Shown in pieces: positions 51,718 through 61,056 of a stretch of 64,000 bases of DNA; position 1 is the first letter of the stretch, and every line of letters begins with the position of its first letter. This stretch comes from Myxococcales bacterium. GTDB taxonomy: Bacteria; Myxococcota_A; Polyangia; Palsa-1104; JAEUJZ01. Below the pieces are notes generated by a model, which was given only the letters and a program-made list of their open reading frames with translations, did not search any database and was not told the origin of the DNA. Position numbers and translations under genes: made by a program. The stretch is from assembly GCA_016794365.1 (NCBI GenBank), contig JAEUKB010000096.1, positions 20,719-84,718 of the forward strand, read 5' to 3'.

Positions 51718-53106
51718 CTATTTAGCAGAGTGCTCGCGACAGTCGCTAAAAAACGCACCACTGATGGCTGCACCCCGCGCCCACTGCTCGTCTCCGCCGG
51801 GAATCACTTCCTGCGACTTGGCCGCTGGAGCGATCGCTTGAAAGTACGCAGCGTGATACGCGACGGAATAGCAAGTTCGTCCGATGCCGCGCTTGGCTTC
51901 ATACGAGTGAGGTGCCAGCGTCAGGATCTGTCGATCACTCTTGGAACAGACAAGCTCTGCCAGCGCGCGCAGATCTTGGAATCGCACTTGCGAGGGCAGC
52001 TCGCGATCGGTCTTCACTTTCCACGGTGGGGCCGACGGAAACTCACGCAGAAGACCCAGCCACGGTGCGCCCAGTGCATAGACGCGACGCACCGGAGTCA
52101 CCGCCGCCAGACCAGCCACTCGCGCATCGGAAAACACGCTCTCGTACAGCAAGTCCAGACAGGCCGCGCCGCTCTGTCTCTCTCGGTGATCGGGACTGAA
52201 ACAGACCGAAAAGCCAGCGTGAGCGCTCTGTGCGGCGGACAGCTTATCGAACGTCAGATCTTGGCCGCGCCCGTCGGACACAGCGACAACTTTGCTTAGA
52301 TCGGTTTCGCGCGGACTGTCTGCGGTCGCAAACTGGACCGTCGCGCCACCCACTTCCATGATCGCAAAGCGCTCCGTTGGAGCCAGCGCTTCCCGAACCC
52401 CAACCCACGCAAGCTGTCCTTCTTCACTTCCGGTGATCGGACGCGCGACAACCTGCGAAAGCGCAAGCTCATGCTGAAGAAACTGCTGCACCGCTTGCCA
52501 CAGCACCCGCCACTCGGGACGCAGGATCGGCTGTCCAGTCTCTGAATCGCGAAAGCCTCCTGTACCGAGCGCCGCCGCTGAGCGCACCTCCGATCTCCAA
52601 TCAGGCCGACCTGTAGGAGCCACATCGCCGAGCTGACGCCAGGACTCGCGCAGTCGTGCCATCACCAGCGTCGTGATCTCGGTTGGAGACTTTCCGATCA
52701 CAAGCTGCGCCAGACCGCCTTTCGACTTGGCACAGACTGGCTCGACCGCACCAACGGAGCAGCGCGGAGACGCCTGCGCACGATCGGAATGAGGAATCGG
52801 ACTGGAATGGGAATCGAAAACGGAATGGGAACTGGGAACCACAGCGCGCTGCACCGGAAACAGACACAGCGATGTTCCAGAGGATCCAATGTCGATCACC
52901 AGATGTACGCGTCGCTCGGACAAGACAGGCGGCGCGGCGGTGCGATCGCTCGCTTGGCCTGGCGCTTGAACCGACGAAAAGACCGGCGAAAAAACCGGCG
53001 ATCGAACGGGCAGACCCGACTGACAGCCAAGCTGTCCCAGCACCGCGCACAGGATCTGCGTCGTCCGCCAGTGATTCGCTCGCTGCCACTTCATCCGCGC
53101 AAACAT
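51718..53106 (-). CDS. GDA1/CD39-like apyrase lipoprotein
   Basis: 462 residues from ATG 53106; ATG 53094 is an alternative. Lipobox LGQLGC. The actin-like ATPase fold shows the four apyrase regions: DIGSSGTSL (ACR1), LGTGGFRDSE (ACR2), EEGQLAWVGV (ACR3) and IMEVGGATVQFA (ACR4). CD39-type enzymes hydrolyse extracellular nucleoside di- and triphosphates; they are rare in bacteria. The GxGGFR region differs from the usual ATAGLR. Ppx/GppA exopolyphosphatase is a more distant alternative. First gene of a three-gene operon, divergent from the acyl-CoA synthetase gene. Confidence 0.75.
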   Translation of the reverse strand: MFARMKWQRANHWRTTQILCAVLGQLGCQSGLPVRSPVFSPVFSSVQAPGQASDRTAAPPVLSERRVHLVIDIGSSGTSLCLFPVQRAVVPSSHSVFDSHSSPIPHSDRAQASPRCSVGAVEPVCAKSKGGLAQLVIGKSPTEITTLVMARLRESWRQLGDVAPTGRPDWRSEVRSAAALGTGGFRDSETGQPILRPEWRVLWQAVQQFLQHELALSQVVARPITGSEEGQLAWVGVREALAPTERFAIMEVGGATVQFATADSPRETDLSKVVAVSDGRGQDLTFDKLSAAQSAHAGFSVCFSPDHRERQSGAACLDLLYESVFSDARVAGLAAVTPVRRVYALGAPWLGLLREFPSAPPWKVKTDRELPSQVRFQDLRALAELVCSKSDRQILTLAPHSYEAKRGIGRTCYSVAYHAAYFQAIAPAAKSQEVIPGGDEQWARGAAISGAFFSDCREHSAK

Positions 53107-53194
53107 TATCGCAAACTGCCAAGCGCTTTCGCACTGTGCGACGCCGCGAACAGCGACGATCTGCGAAGGGCGCGTTTTGTTAAGATAAAGATTT

Positions 53195-54862
53195 ATGAGC
53201 AGCCAAAGCGATCTAGTCCTTGTGCGACTGTACCGATGGGAAAAAGAACTCAAAGATCGAGTCTTTCTCACCCAGCCTCTCCCGGGAGGCTCCGTTCAGA
53301 CCTTCACCTTCGGTCAAGCGATGGACGAAGCGCGCCGGATGGCGACGTACCTACGCTCACTTGGCATTCCAGCGGGATCGTCGGTGGCGATTCTGTCCAA
53401 GAACTGTGCGCACCTAATCCTGTCCGACATTGCGATCTGGATGGCTGGGTATGTCTCCGTCGTCATTTATCCGACGCTCGGAGCCGACACGATTTCCTAC
53501 ATCCTTACGCACTGTGATGCCAAAGCGCTGTTTATCGGCAAGCTGGATGCGTGGGAATCACAGTCCGAAGCCGTTCCCAAAGGAGTCGCGTGCATCTGCT
53601 ATCAGCCCGGCGTTCATGCCGGTGCGCCCGTCTGGAATGAGGTGATCAAAGCCAGTCCTCCGCTTGCGGGAGAGCCTGCGCGCAGTGCCGATGAAGCCGC
53701 GATGATCATCTACACATCAGGAAGCACCGGAAAGCCCAAAGGAGTCACCCACAGCTTCGGAGCGATGGCCACAGCGTGTGTCGGATTTCAGCAAGTGCTC
53801 GCGGTGACGCACGACGATCGATTCCTTTCCTATCTGCCTCTTGCTCACGTCTTCGAGCGCGCTGCCGTCGAGTGCGTTGCGATGTGGGCAGGCTGTCAGC
53901 TCTTCTTTGCGGACTCTTTGGATACCTTTGTCGCGGACATCAAGCGCGCCCGACCCACGCTGTTTCAGTCCGTTCCGCGTCTGTGGCACAAGTTCCAGCA
54001 AGGTGTGTTTGAGAAGTTCCCAGAAGACAAGCTGCGCACGATGCTCAAGGTTCCCATCTTGGGCGGCATCCTGCGACGCAAGGTGCTGTCCGGTCTGGGA
54101 CTTCAGCACACGCGCATGGCCGTAAGTGGCTCTGCTGCGATTCCTACGGAACTCCTGGAGTGGTACAGCGATCTGGGACTGGAGATGCTGGAAGGCTACG
54201 CAATGAGCGAAAACTTTGCGTATTCCCACCTGGCTCTGCCCGGTCGTACGCGCTCTGGCTTCGTCGGTGAGCCGCTTCCGAACGTACAAGCCAAGATCAG
54301 CGCGCAAGGTGAAGTCCTGATCAAGAGTCCGGGCATCATGATGGGCTATCACAAAGATCCACAGCTTACCGCCGCCAGCTTTACGGAAGATGGATTCCTA
54401 AAGACCGGCGATCGCGGTGAGATCGATGAAATGAACCGGCTCAAGCTGACGGGTCGCGTCAAAGAGCTGTTCAAGACCAGCAAAGGAAAGTACGTCGCAC
54501 CGGCCCCGATTGAGAACATGCTAAACGCCGACAATCACGTCGAGCAGTCCTGCGTCACCGGACCGGGACAAGCGCAGCCGTTTGCGCTCATCATGCTGGC
54601 CGAGATCTTGGCCCCACGCGCTAAAGATCCCAGCGTCCGAAAGATCGTGGATGGCTCGCTGCGCGCGCTGATCGAAAAGGTCAATCGCCACCTGGAAGAT
54701 CACGAAAAGCTCGAGTTTCTGGTGGTGGTCAATGAGTCCTGGAAAGTCCGCAACGGACTCCTGACCCCGACGCTGAAGATCCGGCGTGATGCCATTGAAG
54801 CACGCTATGCCGCACACACCGAGCAGTGGTACGAGCAGCGCAGTCCGGTCATCTGGATGTAA
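53195..54862 (+). CDS. long-chain acyl-CoA synthetase, AMP-binding family
   Basis: 555 residues. The AMP-binding signature YTSGSTGKPKGV (about 171-182), the linker YAMSENF, GYHKDP, KTGDRGEID and the hinge and C-terminal Lys region KLTGRVKELFKTSKGKYVAPAPIE are all present. This is the large long-chain fatty acyl-CoA synthetase group (FadD15-like). It activates fatty acids with ATP and CoA at the membrane. A TTAAGAT box lies just upstream of the ATG. No transport genes adjoin it. Confidence 0.94.
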   Translation: MSSQSDLVLVRLYRWEKELKDRVFLTQPLPGGSVQTFTFGQAMDEARRMATYLRSLGIPAGSSVAILSKNCAHLILSDIAIWMAGYVSVVIYPTLGADTISYILTHCDAKALFIGKLDAWESQSEAVPKGVACICYQPGVHAGAPVWNEVIKASPPLAGEPARSADEAAMIIYTSGSTGKPKGVTHSFGAMATACVGFQQVLAVTHDDRFLSYLPLAHVFERAAVECVAMWAGCQLFFADSLDTFVADIKRARPTLFQSVPRLWHKFQQGVFEKFPEDKLRTMLKVPILGGILRRKVLSGLGLQHTRMAVSGSAAIPTELLEWYSDLGLEMLEGYAMSENFAYSHLALPGRTRSGFVGEPLPNVQAKISAQGEVLIKSPGIMMGYHKDPQLTAASFTEDGFLKTGDRGEIDEMNRLKLTGRVKELFKTSKGKYVAPAPIENMLNADNHVEQSCVTGPGQAQPFALIMLAEILAPRAKDPSVRKIVDGSLRALIEKVNRHLEDHEKLEFLVVVNESWKVRNGLLTPTLKIRRDAIEARYAAHTEQWYEQRSPVIWM

Positions 54863-54892
54863 GCGCAGCGCGATTCCTATCCCACAGAAAGC

Positions 54893-56479
54893 TTAGGAAG
54901 GCGTGATCCACAGCGCACCGCGCGGAGCAATCGTAGGCAGCGGATACGCACCACGGTTTTCGACGGTCACAATCGGAACGGAAGCCCCTCCCAGCAGCTC
55001 GCGCTGGACCCCCAAGCGATGGTCACTTGGCAAAGACAGCTTCACACCGCTCAGGGGCGACGTTCCCAAGTTGAAGATCAGCACCACACCACTTGCCGCA
55101 TCCCCGCGAAAGATCGCCACCAAGCGATCGTCAGGAACCGTGGGCCATAGCACCTGTAGCGCCGTCTTGCGCAGTCCTGGCTCTCGCTGCCGAAGCTGTC
55201 CCAGCCGTCGGTAATGCGCGAGCAGAGAGTCCGGCGATTCGCTCTGCGTTTGCACCACATCCCAAGGCATGGCAGGACGCTGTCCACGATCTCCGCTCGC
55301 AGCACTTTGTCCCAGTCCGATCTCTTCCCCGTAATACAGAAACGGCGTTCCGGGCATCCCGAATAGGAGTGTCGCCGCCGCCCGCATTTGGCTGAGATCG
55401 TTGCCAAGCTCCGTCGCCAGACGCTTCTGATCATGGTTGGTCAGAAACGGCGCAAAGAACCGCGCAGGCACACTGCCACTTGCCATCTTTTCCAGCACGT
55501 CACGAATCGGTCGCGCCGTGCCCCGCTTGATTCCATCGATGACTGCATACGACAGCGGAAAGTGCAGCGCTCCGTGTAGCTCTCTGCCGCCACCGTGATA
55601 GCGCGCGATGGTGTCAAAGTCGCTCCAGACCTCTCCGATCAGCGCAGCAGAGGGACTCTGTTCGGTCAGATCTTTGCGCAGCGTCTGCCAGAGCTGATGC
55701 GTCTCGCTCGTCTCGGAAAGGCTCGGCTGCATCATTGCTGTCATCGGATCGGGCGTCTCGATCAGATAGCGCGCTGCATCCAGTCGGAAGCCATCCACAC
55801 CGCGCGCAAGCCAGCGCTTGGCAACCTCTGTGATCGCGGAAACCGTCGCCGCATCGCGTAGGTTTAGGTCCGGCATGTTCCCGGAAAAGAGTCCATAGTA
55901 GTAGCGTCCTGGCTGTCCTTCCAGCGGACGAAACACCCTGCTGCCTTGCCACATCCAGCCCGGATCACTTGCGCGAAACAGATAGCGAACAGAGTCCGCA
56001 CTTCCCGGCGGAGAATCCTTGGCTTTGACGAACCAGGGATGCGCTTTGCTGGTGTGATTGACCACCAGATCCAGCAGCACGCGAATCTGTCTCTGGTGTG
56101 CATCGGCCAGCAGACGATCGAAGTCAGCAAGGCTCCCAAAGTCGGGATGCACCGCATCGTAGTCCGTCACATCGTAGCCGTGATAGCTCGGTGAAGGATG
56201 AATCGGCGTCAGCCACAGCAGGTTTACGCCCAAAGACTGCAAATAAGGGAGCCGCTGCCGGATTCCTTCCAGATCGCCCTGTCCGTCGCCGCTTGTGTCC
56301 GCAAAGCTCCGTACAAAGATCTCGTAGCCCACAGAGTCAGCCAGCCAGTCCTGCGCTGCGACAGGTGCCCTTTCACCGAGATCCTCGCGCACAAAAGGAG
56401 ACGCTGCATCCTCCACGCTGTCCGGCGATGCAGCACAGCCCAAACAGCCCAGCACAGCAGAAACGAAGAGCGCACGCAT
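54893..56479 (-). CDS. GH13 alpha-amylase-family lipoprotein
   Basis: 528 residues from ATG 56479, chosen for the lipobox signal peptide (CLGC, Cys near 15); the frame is open to 56776 but that part overlaps the divergent gene. TIM barrel with the GH13 motifs: DLVVNHT (region I), GFRLDAARYL with the nucleophile Asp (region II), LIGEVW with the acid/base Glu (region III) and FLTNHDQKR (region IV). C-terminal beta domain about 440-528. Probably degrades alpha-glucans at the periplasmic face of a membrane. Divergent from the sulfatase-like gene. Confidence 0.93.
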   Translation of the reverse strand: MRALFVSAVLGCLGCAASPDSVEDAASPFVREDLGERAPVAAQDWLADSVGYEIFVRSFADTSGDGQGDLEGIRQRLPYLQSLGVNLLWLTPIHPSPSYHGYDVTDYDAVHPDFGSLADFDRLLADAHQRQIRVLLDLVVNHTSKAHPWFVKAKDSPPGSADSVRYLFRASDPGWMWQGSRVFRPLEGQPGRYYYGLFSGNMPDLNLRDAATVSAITEVAKRWLARGVDGFRLDAARYLIETPDPMTAMMQPSLSETSETHQLWQTLRKDLTEQSPSAALIGEVWSDFDTIARYHGGGRELHGALHFPLSYAVIDGIKRGTARPIRDVLEKMASGSVPARFFAPFLTNHDQKRLATELGNDLSQMRAAATLLFGMPGTPFLYYGEEIGLGQSAASGDRGQRPAMPWDVVQTQSESPDSLLAHYRRLGQLRQREPGLRKTALQVLWPTVPDDRLVAIFRGDAASGVVLIFNLGTSPLSGVKLSLPSDHRLGVQRELLGGASVPIVTVENRGAYPLPTIAPRGALWITPS

Positions 56480-56515
56480 GGCGCGCAGCTTATCAGCGGT
56501 GATAAAACGCCGCGC

Positions 56516-59353
56516 ATGTCGTTTGAGATTCCGCGCGCGCTCCGCTCGATCCTCGAGTCCAGCCTGCGCTTTGCGCTGCACGGACTTGGGGCCGGGCTGC
56601 TGGTTGCGGCGCTCGATCTGCTGTTTTTCCGTCACGCACTCAGCGATCAGTTTCCCTCCCGGCTGCTGCAAATCCGGCTGATCGGTCACGTCACGGCGCT
56701 GTCGATGCTGGCGCTTTTCCCGCTGGGTGTGCTGTGGGGCTGGCTGGTGGCGCTGTCGCAGCATGCACTGGCACATCAGCAGCGCACCCGCGTCGGGCTT
56801 CTATGGACAGTGGTCTTGTCGCCGCTTTTGGTGTGGGTCGCGCGCTCGCTGTTTCTGGGCGGCAAGATGCAGCGCATTGCGCATCATCAGGTGTGGTCTG
56901 CGGTCCTTGCGCTGCTCGGTCTGTCGGTCGTCTTTTACTTGGCCCCGCGCGCGCTGACACGATGGAACACGATCAAAAAGCAGAGCCCGCGCCTGCGCCT
57001 TGTGACCGCGCTGGGAACGGCGACGCTGCTGGTCTTGCTGCACCTTGTCGATCGAGCGGTCTTGCCCCGGCTGTATCCGTGGTTTCACGACTGTCTGCTG
57101 CTTGCTCAGCTTGGCTGTGCCGGACTGCTGACCGCGATTCTGTTTCCGATTCCGTTTGCGCTTCCGTTTTCGCTTCCGAGGGCACCTTCGCGCCTGTCCG
57201 CTTTGGTGGTCGTGCTGATCCTGTGCGTGCTGTCTGTGTGGCAAGGAACGCGGTCTTTGCACAAGCTCCAGCGCGCGATGGCGATGCGCAGCGTGGTTCG
57301 TGAACACACCCGGCTCTGTGGTCGCGTGCTCGATCTGTGGCCCAAGCCCAAGCGAACCTCGCGTCTGGCTGCGATCTCCGACTCTGCAGAGCGGCCTCCT
57401 TCCTACAGCGGACCTCGGCTCGATAACCGCGATGTGTTCCTGATCACCATCGATGCATTCCGTCACGATCGGCTCACCCAAGCGCTGACCCCGACGATGT
57501 ATGGACTGTCCCAGCAAGGGATTCGCTTCACCCGCGCGTACACCCAAGTGCCGCATACCTCGTTCGCGGTGGCGACGCTGCTAACGGGAAAGCCGGTCTA
57601 TGCACTCTTGCAGCTCGGTCACGATGCGGGCAGTCACAAGACGCTTCCGCTCATCTTGCGTAGCTACAAGTACAAGACCGCAGCGTTCTATCCTCCGTCG
57701 GTGTTTTTTGTCGAACATGAGCGCCTGCAAGCCCTCGAAGCGTCTTCCTACGGCTTTGAATACGTGAAGATGGAATACCTGGCGGGCGAGCGCCGCACCC
57801 AGCAAGTGATCGACTTTTTGGAAACCGAACAGCCCGATCATGTCTTTGCTTGGATTCACTACCTGGAACCGCACGAGCCCTACGATGTGCATCCCGGTGG
57901 CCCGGATCAAAGTCGTCCCGATCGCGAGCGCTACGACGGAGAAATCCACTTTGTCGATCAGCAGATTGCGCGGCTGACGGCCTACCTTGCGATCCATCGG
58001 CCCGGTGCGCTCCTGATCTTTGCGGCCGATCACGGTGAAGAGTTTGGCGAGCACGGAGGCCGCTATCACGGAACCAGTCTGTTTGATGAGCAAGCGCGCG
58101 TGCCGCTGTTCTTGGTCGATACCGCCAAGAAACAGATCTTGCGCGGTCCCACAGAGTACTCCCAGGCGGTCGGACTCATTGATGTGGCACCGACGCTGCT
58201 TGGACTGCTGAACATGGAGCCCGCGATCGAGATGCGGGGACAGAACCTGGCACCGTGGCTGCTGACCGGGCAGTCCCAGATTCCGCAGCGCGCCATCTGG
58301 AGCGAAATCGGCAAGCGCAAGATGGTGGTGTACGGCGATCACAAGCTCATCTGCGATCTCGGCGATGACTCCTGTCAGGTCTTTGATCTGCGCCACGATC
58401 CGGCGGAAAAAAAGAACCTGGTTGATCAAGATCCACGACGAGCGAACGAGCTGCACGGCAGGCTCCTAGCCTTGCTTCAGGAAGCCCGCGCGTACGAACA
58501 AGCCGCACAAGGGAATCCGAGCGGTGAGCGTTCCTTGAGCGGACAGATCGAGCAGGTTCTGTCCCGCGCACGCCTAGGAGATCGCAGCGCCCTTCCGGAT
58601 CTGCTGCCGATCATCACGATGCCAAGTACCGACGAAAAGACCCAGCAGGAAGCGATTCAACTTGCCGCGCAGATCCTGGTGCCATCCGCTGCCGCGCCAA
58701 AAAGTGACCCAAAGAACGACCGGGATCCAATCGCCAGCACGCCTGCCGCGCTGCGGACCCAGCTCTTGGCCACGCTGGCGCAGGCAATGACGCAGGCAAA
58801 GAGCGAAGAACAGCGATGCTGGGCGGCGATCCTGCTTCTGCGCCTGGGCGGTCGCGATGCCAGCGCGGAACAGCTTGTCTCTGCGCTGCTTGCGGATGAA
58901 CACGCGAGTCCTTCCCAGCGACTTTCGGCGGCTCTGTCGCGCTTTGCCAGCGTTCCTTTGGCCCACTCCCAAGACGAAGCGGTGCGGGATGCGCTGCGGG
59001 TGCTCGATGCCGCGATGGCGCTCGATGATCCGGATCAAGTCCGCCCGCTGCTGCGACTGCTCGGCGACAGCCGCAGTACCCGCGCGCTGTGGCCGCTGAT
59101 TCGTCACTTGGAAAACGTCCGCAGCCGGATTGATGTGGTCGCTGCACTGGGACAGCTCGGTGACAAGCGAGCGATTCCCCCCTTGGGTCACATCCTGTTG
59201 TCCGATCCGTACGTACACGTTCGTGTGCAAGCGGTGGCGGCGCTTTCGCAGCTTGGTGGTCCGTCGGCGATGCAGTTCCTTGCGCAAGCCCAGCGCACCG
59301 AGCGTGAGCCCGCCGTACTATCTGCCCTCTCCGCCGCGCTCACACATCCGTAA
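56516..59353 (+). CDS. membrane sulfatase-like hydrolase with C-terminal HEAT-like repeats
   Basis: 945 residues from ATG 56516; the longer open frame overlaps the divergent gene. Residues 1-255 have about six transmembrane helices. Residues about 300-650 are a sulfatase/alkaline-phosphatase-superfamily domain: metal motif DVFLITIDAFRHDR, PHTSFAVATLLTG at the nucleophile position (Thr or Ser instead of the Cys-x-Pro-x-Arg of true sulfatases) and AADHGEEFGEHG. Residues about 690-945 show HEAT-like helical repeats. The combination suggests a phosphoglycerol- or phosphoethanolamine-transferase-like enzyme rather than a sulfatase. It is followed 10 bp later by the aminotransferase gene. Confidence 0.85.
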   Translation: MSFEIPRALRSILESSLRFALHGLGAGLLVAALDLLFFRHALSDQFPSRLLQIRLIGHVTALSMLALFPLGVLWGWLVALSQHALAHQQRTRVGLLWTVVLSPLLVWVARSLFLGGKMQRIAHHQVWSAVLALLGLSVVFYLAPRALTRWNTIKKQSPRLRLVTALGTATLLVLLHLVDRAVLPRLYPWFHDCLLLAQLGCAGLLTAILFPIPFALPFSLPRAPSRLSALVVVLILCVLSVWQGTRSLHKLQRAMAMRSVVREHTRLCGRVLDLWPKPKRTSRLAAISDSAERPPSYSGPRLDNRDVFLITIDAFRHDRLTQALTPTMYGLSQQGIRFTRAYTQVPHTSFAVATLLTGKPVYALLQLGHDAGSHKTLPLILRSYKYKTAAFYPPSVFFVEHERLQALEASSYGFEYVKMEYLAGERRTQQVIDFLETEQPDHVFAWIHYLEPHEPYDVHPGGPDQSRPDRERYDGEIHFVDQQIARLTAYLAIHRPGALLIFAADHGEEFGEHGGRYHGTSLFDEQARVPLFLVDTAKKQILRGPTEYSQAVGLIDVAPTLLGLLNMEPAIEMRGQNLAPWLLTGQSQIPQRAIWSEIGKRKMVVYGDHKLICDLGDDSCQVFDLRHDPAEKKNLVDQDPRRANELHGRLLALLQEARAYEQAAQGNPSGERSLSGQIEQVLSRARLGDRSALPDLLPIITMPSTDEKTQQEAIQLAAQILVPSAAAPKSDPKNDRDPIASTPAALRTQLLATLAQAMTQAKSEEQRCWAAILLLRLGGRDASAEQLVSALLADEHASPSQRLSAALSRFASVPLAHSQDEAVRDALRVLDAAMALDDPDQVRPLLRLLGDSRSTRALWPLIRHLENVRSRIDVVAALGQLGDKRAIPPLGHILLSDPYVHVRVQAVAALSQLGGPSAMQFLAQAQRTEREPAVLSALSAALTHP

Positions 59354-59363
59354 GGAGTCCCCG

Positions 59364-60488
59364 ATGAAGTATGTCCGCATGCCCATTGAGATCGAGTCCC
59401 CCGAGCAGATGGGCTATGAAAACGTCAAGTACAACCTCACAGAGAGCTCCTTTGCCGATGCCGAGCTGGGAGATCTCGATCTGGATCTGCGCAAGCTGGT
59501 GCTCTGTTACGGCGATCATCAAGGGAATCGCGCCCTCCGTTCGCTGATTGCCAGCGACTGTGGTGTCCATCCCGATGAAGTGCTCATCACAGCGGGCGCA
59601 GCGTCCGCTCTGTTTGTGATTGCTACAACGCTCTTGCAAGCGGGTGATCGCATCTTGGTGGAAGCGCCCAACTACGCCACCAACATTGAAACGCCGCGTG
59701 CCATCGGAGCCGAGATCGACTTTCTGACGCTCCGCTTTGAAGAAGGCTTCCGTCCCAACCTGGCCCAGCTCGCACAGAAGCTTCATCCCCGCACCAAGCT
59801 CGTCAGCTTGACGGTTCCCCACAATCCCACCGGCAGCATGCTGACCGAGTCCGAGCTGCGCCAGATCATCGAGCTGTGCGCGCGCCACGGTGTCCCCCTG
59901 CTGGTCGATGAGACCTATCGCGAGATGGCCTTTGCCGGACCGCTGCCCGTCGCCGCTTCGCTGGTTGCTGCCGATGCTGCGCGCCCGCCCGTCCTGTCTG
60001 TATCGAGCATGTCCAAGACCTGGGGACTGCCCGGCATCCGCATCGGCTGGCTGATCTGTCGCGATCGCAAGCTGATGGAAACCCTGCTCGCTGCCAAGGA
60101 ACAGATCTTCATCTGCAACTCGGTGGTCGATGAAGAGATCGCGCTCCGGTTCCTCCAGCAGAAAGCCCAGCGCGCCCCCGCGATCTTTGCGCGCATGAAA
60201 CAGAACTTCACCGTGCTGTCCGACTGGATGCACACCCAGCAAGATCTCGAGTGGGTCCAGCCCGCAGGCGGCGTGGTCTGCTTCCCCCGCTTTCGCAGCG
60301 ACTGCCCCGTCCATATCGAGCGCTTCTACCGAGTCCTCGGCGACAAGTACAAGACGTTTGTCGGCCCAGGTCACTGGTTTGAAATGGATCGTCGCTACAT
60401 GCGAATTGGCTACGGCTGGCCAAGCACAAGCGACCTACGGGAAGGACTCGCGGCGATCTCGCGCGCAGCCGAAGAAGCCCGGGAGTAG
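59364..60488 (+). CDS. PLP-dependent aminotransferase, class I/II
   Basis: 374 residues from ATG 59364 with AAGGAG upstream. The PLP-binding Lys lies in SSMSKTWGLPGIRIGW (Lys about 217); HNPTGSML and DETYREM are the other cofactor motifs; MRIGYGW carries the substrate-carboxylate Arg. Closest overall to aspartate aminotransferase-like fold I enzymes of the capreomycidine-synthase type (from memory). The substrate cannot be told. Likely co-transcribed with the sulfatase-like gene. Confidence 0.93.
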   Translation: MKYVRMPIEIESPEQMGYENVKYNLTESSFADAELGDLDLDLRKLVLCYGDHQGNRALRSLIASDCGVHPDEVLITAGAASALFVIATTLLQAGDRILVEAPNYATNIETPRAIGAEIDFLTLRFEEGFRPNLAQLAQKLHPRTKLVSLTVPHNPTGSMLTESELRQIIELCARHGVPLLVDETYREMAFAGPLPVAASLVAADAARPPVLSVSSMSKTWGLPGIRIGWLICRDRKLMETLLAAKEQIFICNSVVDEEIALRFLQQKAQRAPAIFARMKQNFTVLSDWMHTQQDLEWVQPAGGVVCFPRFRSDCPVHIERFYRVLGDKYKTFVGPGHWFEMDRRYMRIGYGWPSTSDLREGLAAISRAAEEARE

Positions 60489-60553
60489 TTCCCAAGCAAC
60501 TCCGCCGCGCGCTGGGCGTCTTCCGCAGCGCCCCACAGGAATCCCGAGCGGGA

Positions 60554-60898
60554 CTAGTCGCCGACGGACTTGTTCAGTCCTTTGAGAAACTGCTCGCCCA
60601 TCTTGAACACCGCGTTCACCCCGCCGCCTGCCATACAGCCCGCCGCTTCTCCGCAGCTCTGGGCGTCCATCACGCAGCGGATCGGCTTGCGAATCGCTTC
60701 ATCCCCCGAGATCTTGCGCAGTTCACCAAAGAACTCCGTACACTCACGCTGGCTGCGCTCCTCACACAGGGAAGCCATGCGCGAACAGGCGCGGCTTTCG
60801 GGATGAAGCACCAGCGGCATCTTGTCAGGTGCGACGTAGTAGCTCGCGTACGCCACGCCCGCCGCAAGCAGCACCATCAGCACCAAGAACTTCTTCAT
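60554..60898 (-). CDS. small exported Cys-containing protein
   Basis: 114 residues from ATG 60898, chosen for GGAGGG upstream. An N-terminal hydrophobic segment (about 3-20) is a signal peptide or anchor. The mature part has six Cys spread over CSRMASLCEE, ECTEFFG, CVMDAQSC and GCMAGG, which suggests disulphides, and ends with a helix. No family recognised. Alone on the minus strand downstream of the kinase gene. Confidence 0.8.
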   Translation of the reverse strand: MKKFLVLMVLLAAGVAYASYYVAPDKMPLVLHPESRACSRMASLCEERSQRECTEFFGELRKISGDEAIRKPIRCVMDAQSCGEAAGCMAGGGVNAVFKMGEQFLKGLNKSVGD

Positions 60899-61056
60899 CG
60901 AACCCTCCGCGCCGTTTCGCGCAACCCTTTTGCGCAAAATTACAGACGATCTCCGTCGTTCTCGCAACTGCGCTGTGTGCGTGATGACTGCGGCCTGCGG
61001 ATCGGCTTGATTTCGTTGTCCGAACCGACTCCCACGCGATTCCTTCCGCGCGCTCG

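Noticed and set aside
50495..51841. Plus-strand open frame of about 448 codons
   Set aside because: Antisense to the lipoprotein and hydrolase genes; no signal, no motif.
56480..56776. N-terminal extension of the GH13 lipoprotein
   Set aside because: It would place a basic, Gln-rich leader before a clear lipobox signal peptide and overlap the start of the divergent sulfatase-like gene.
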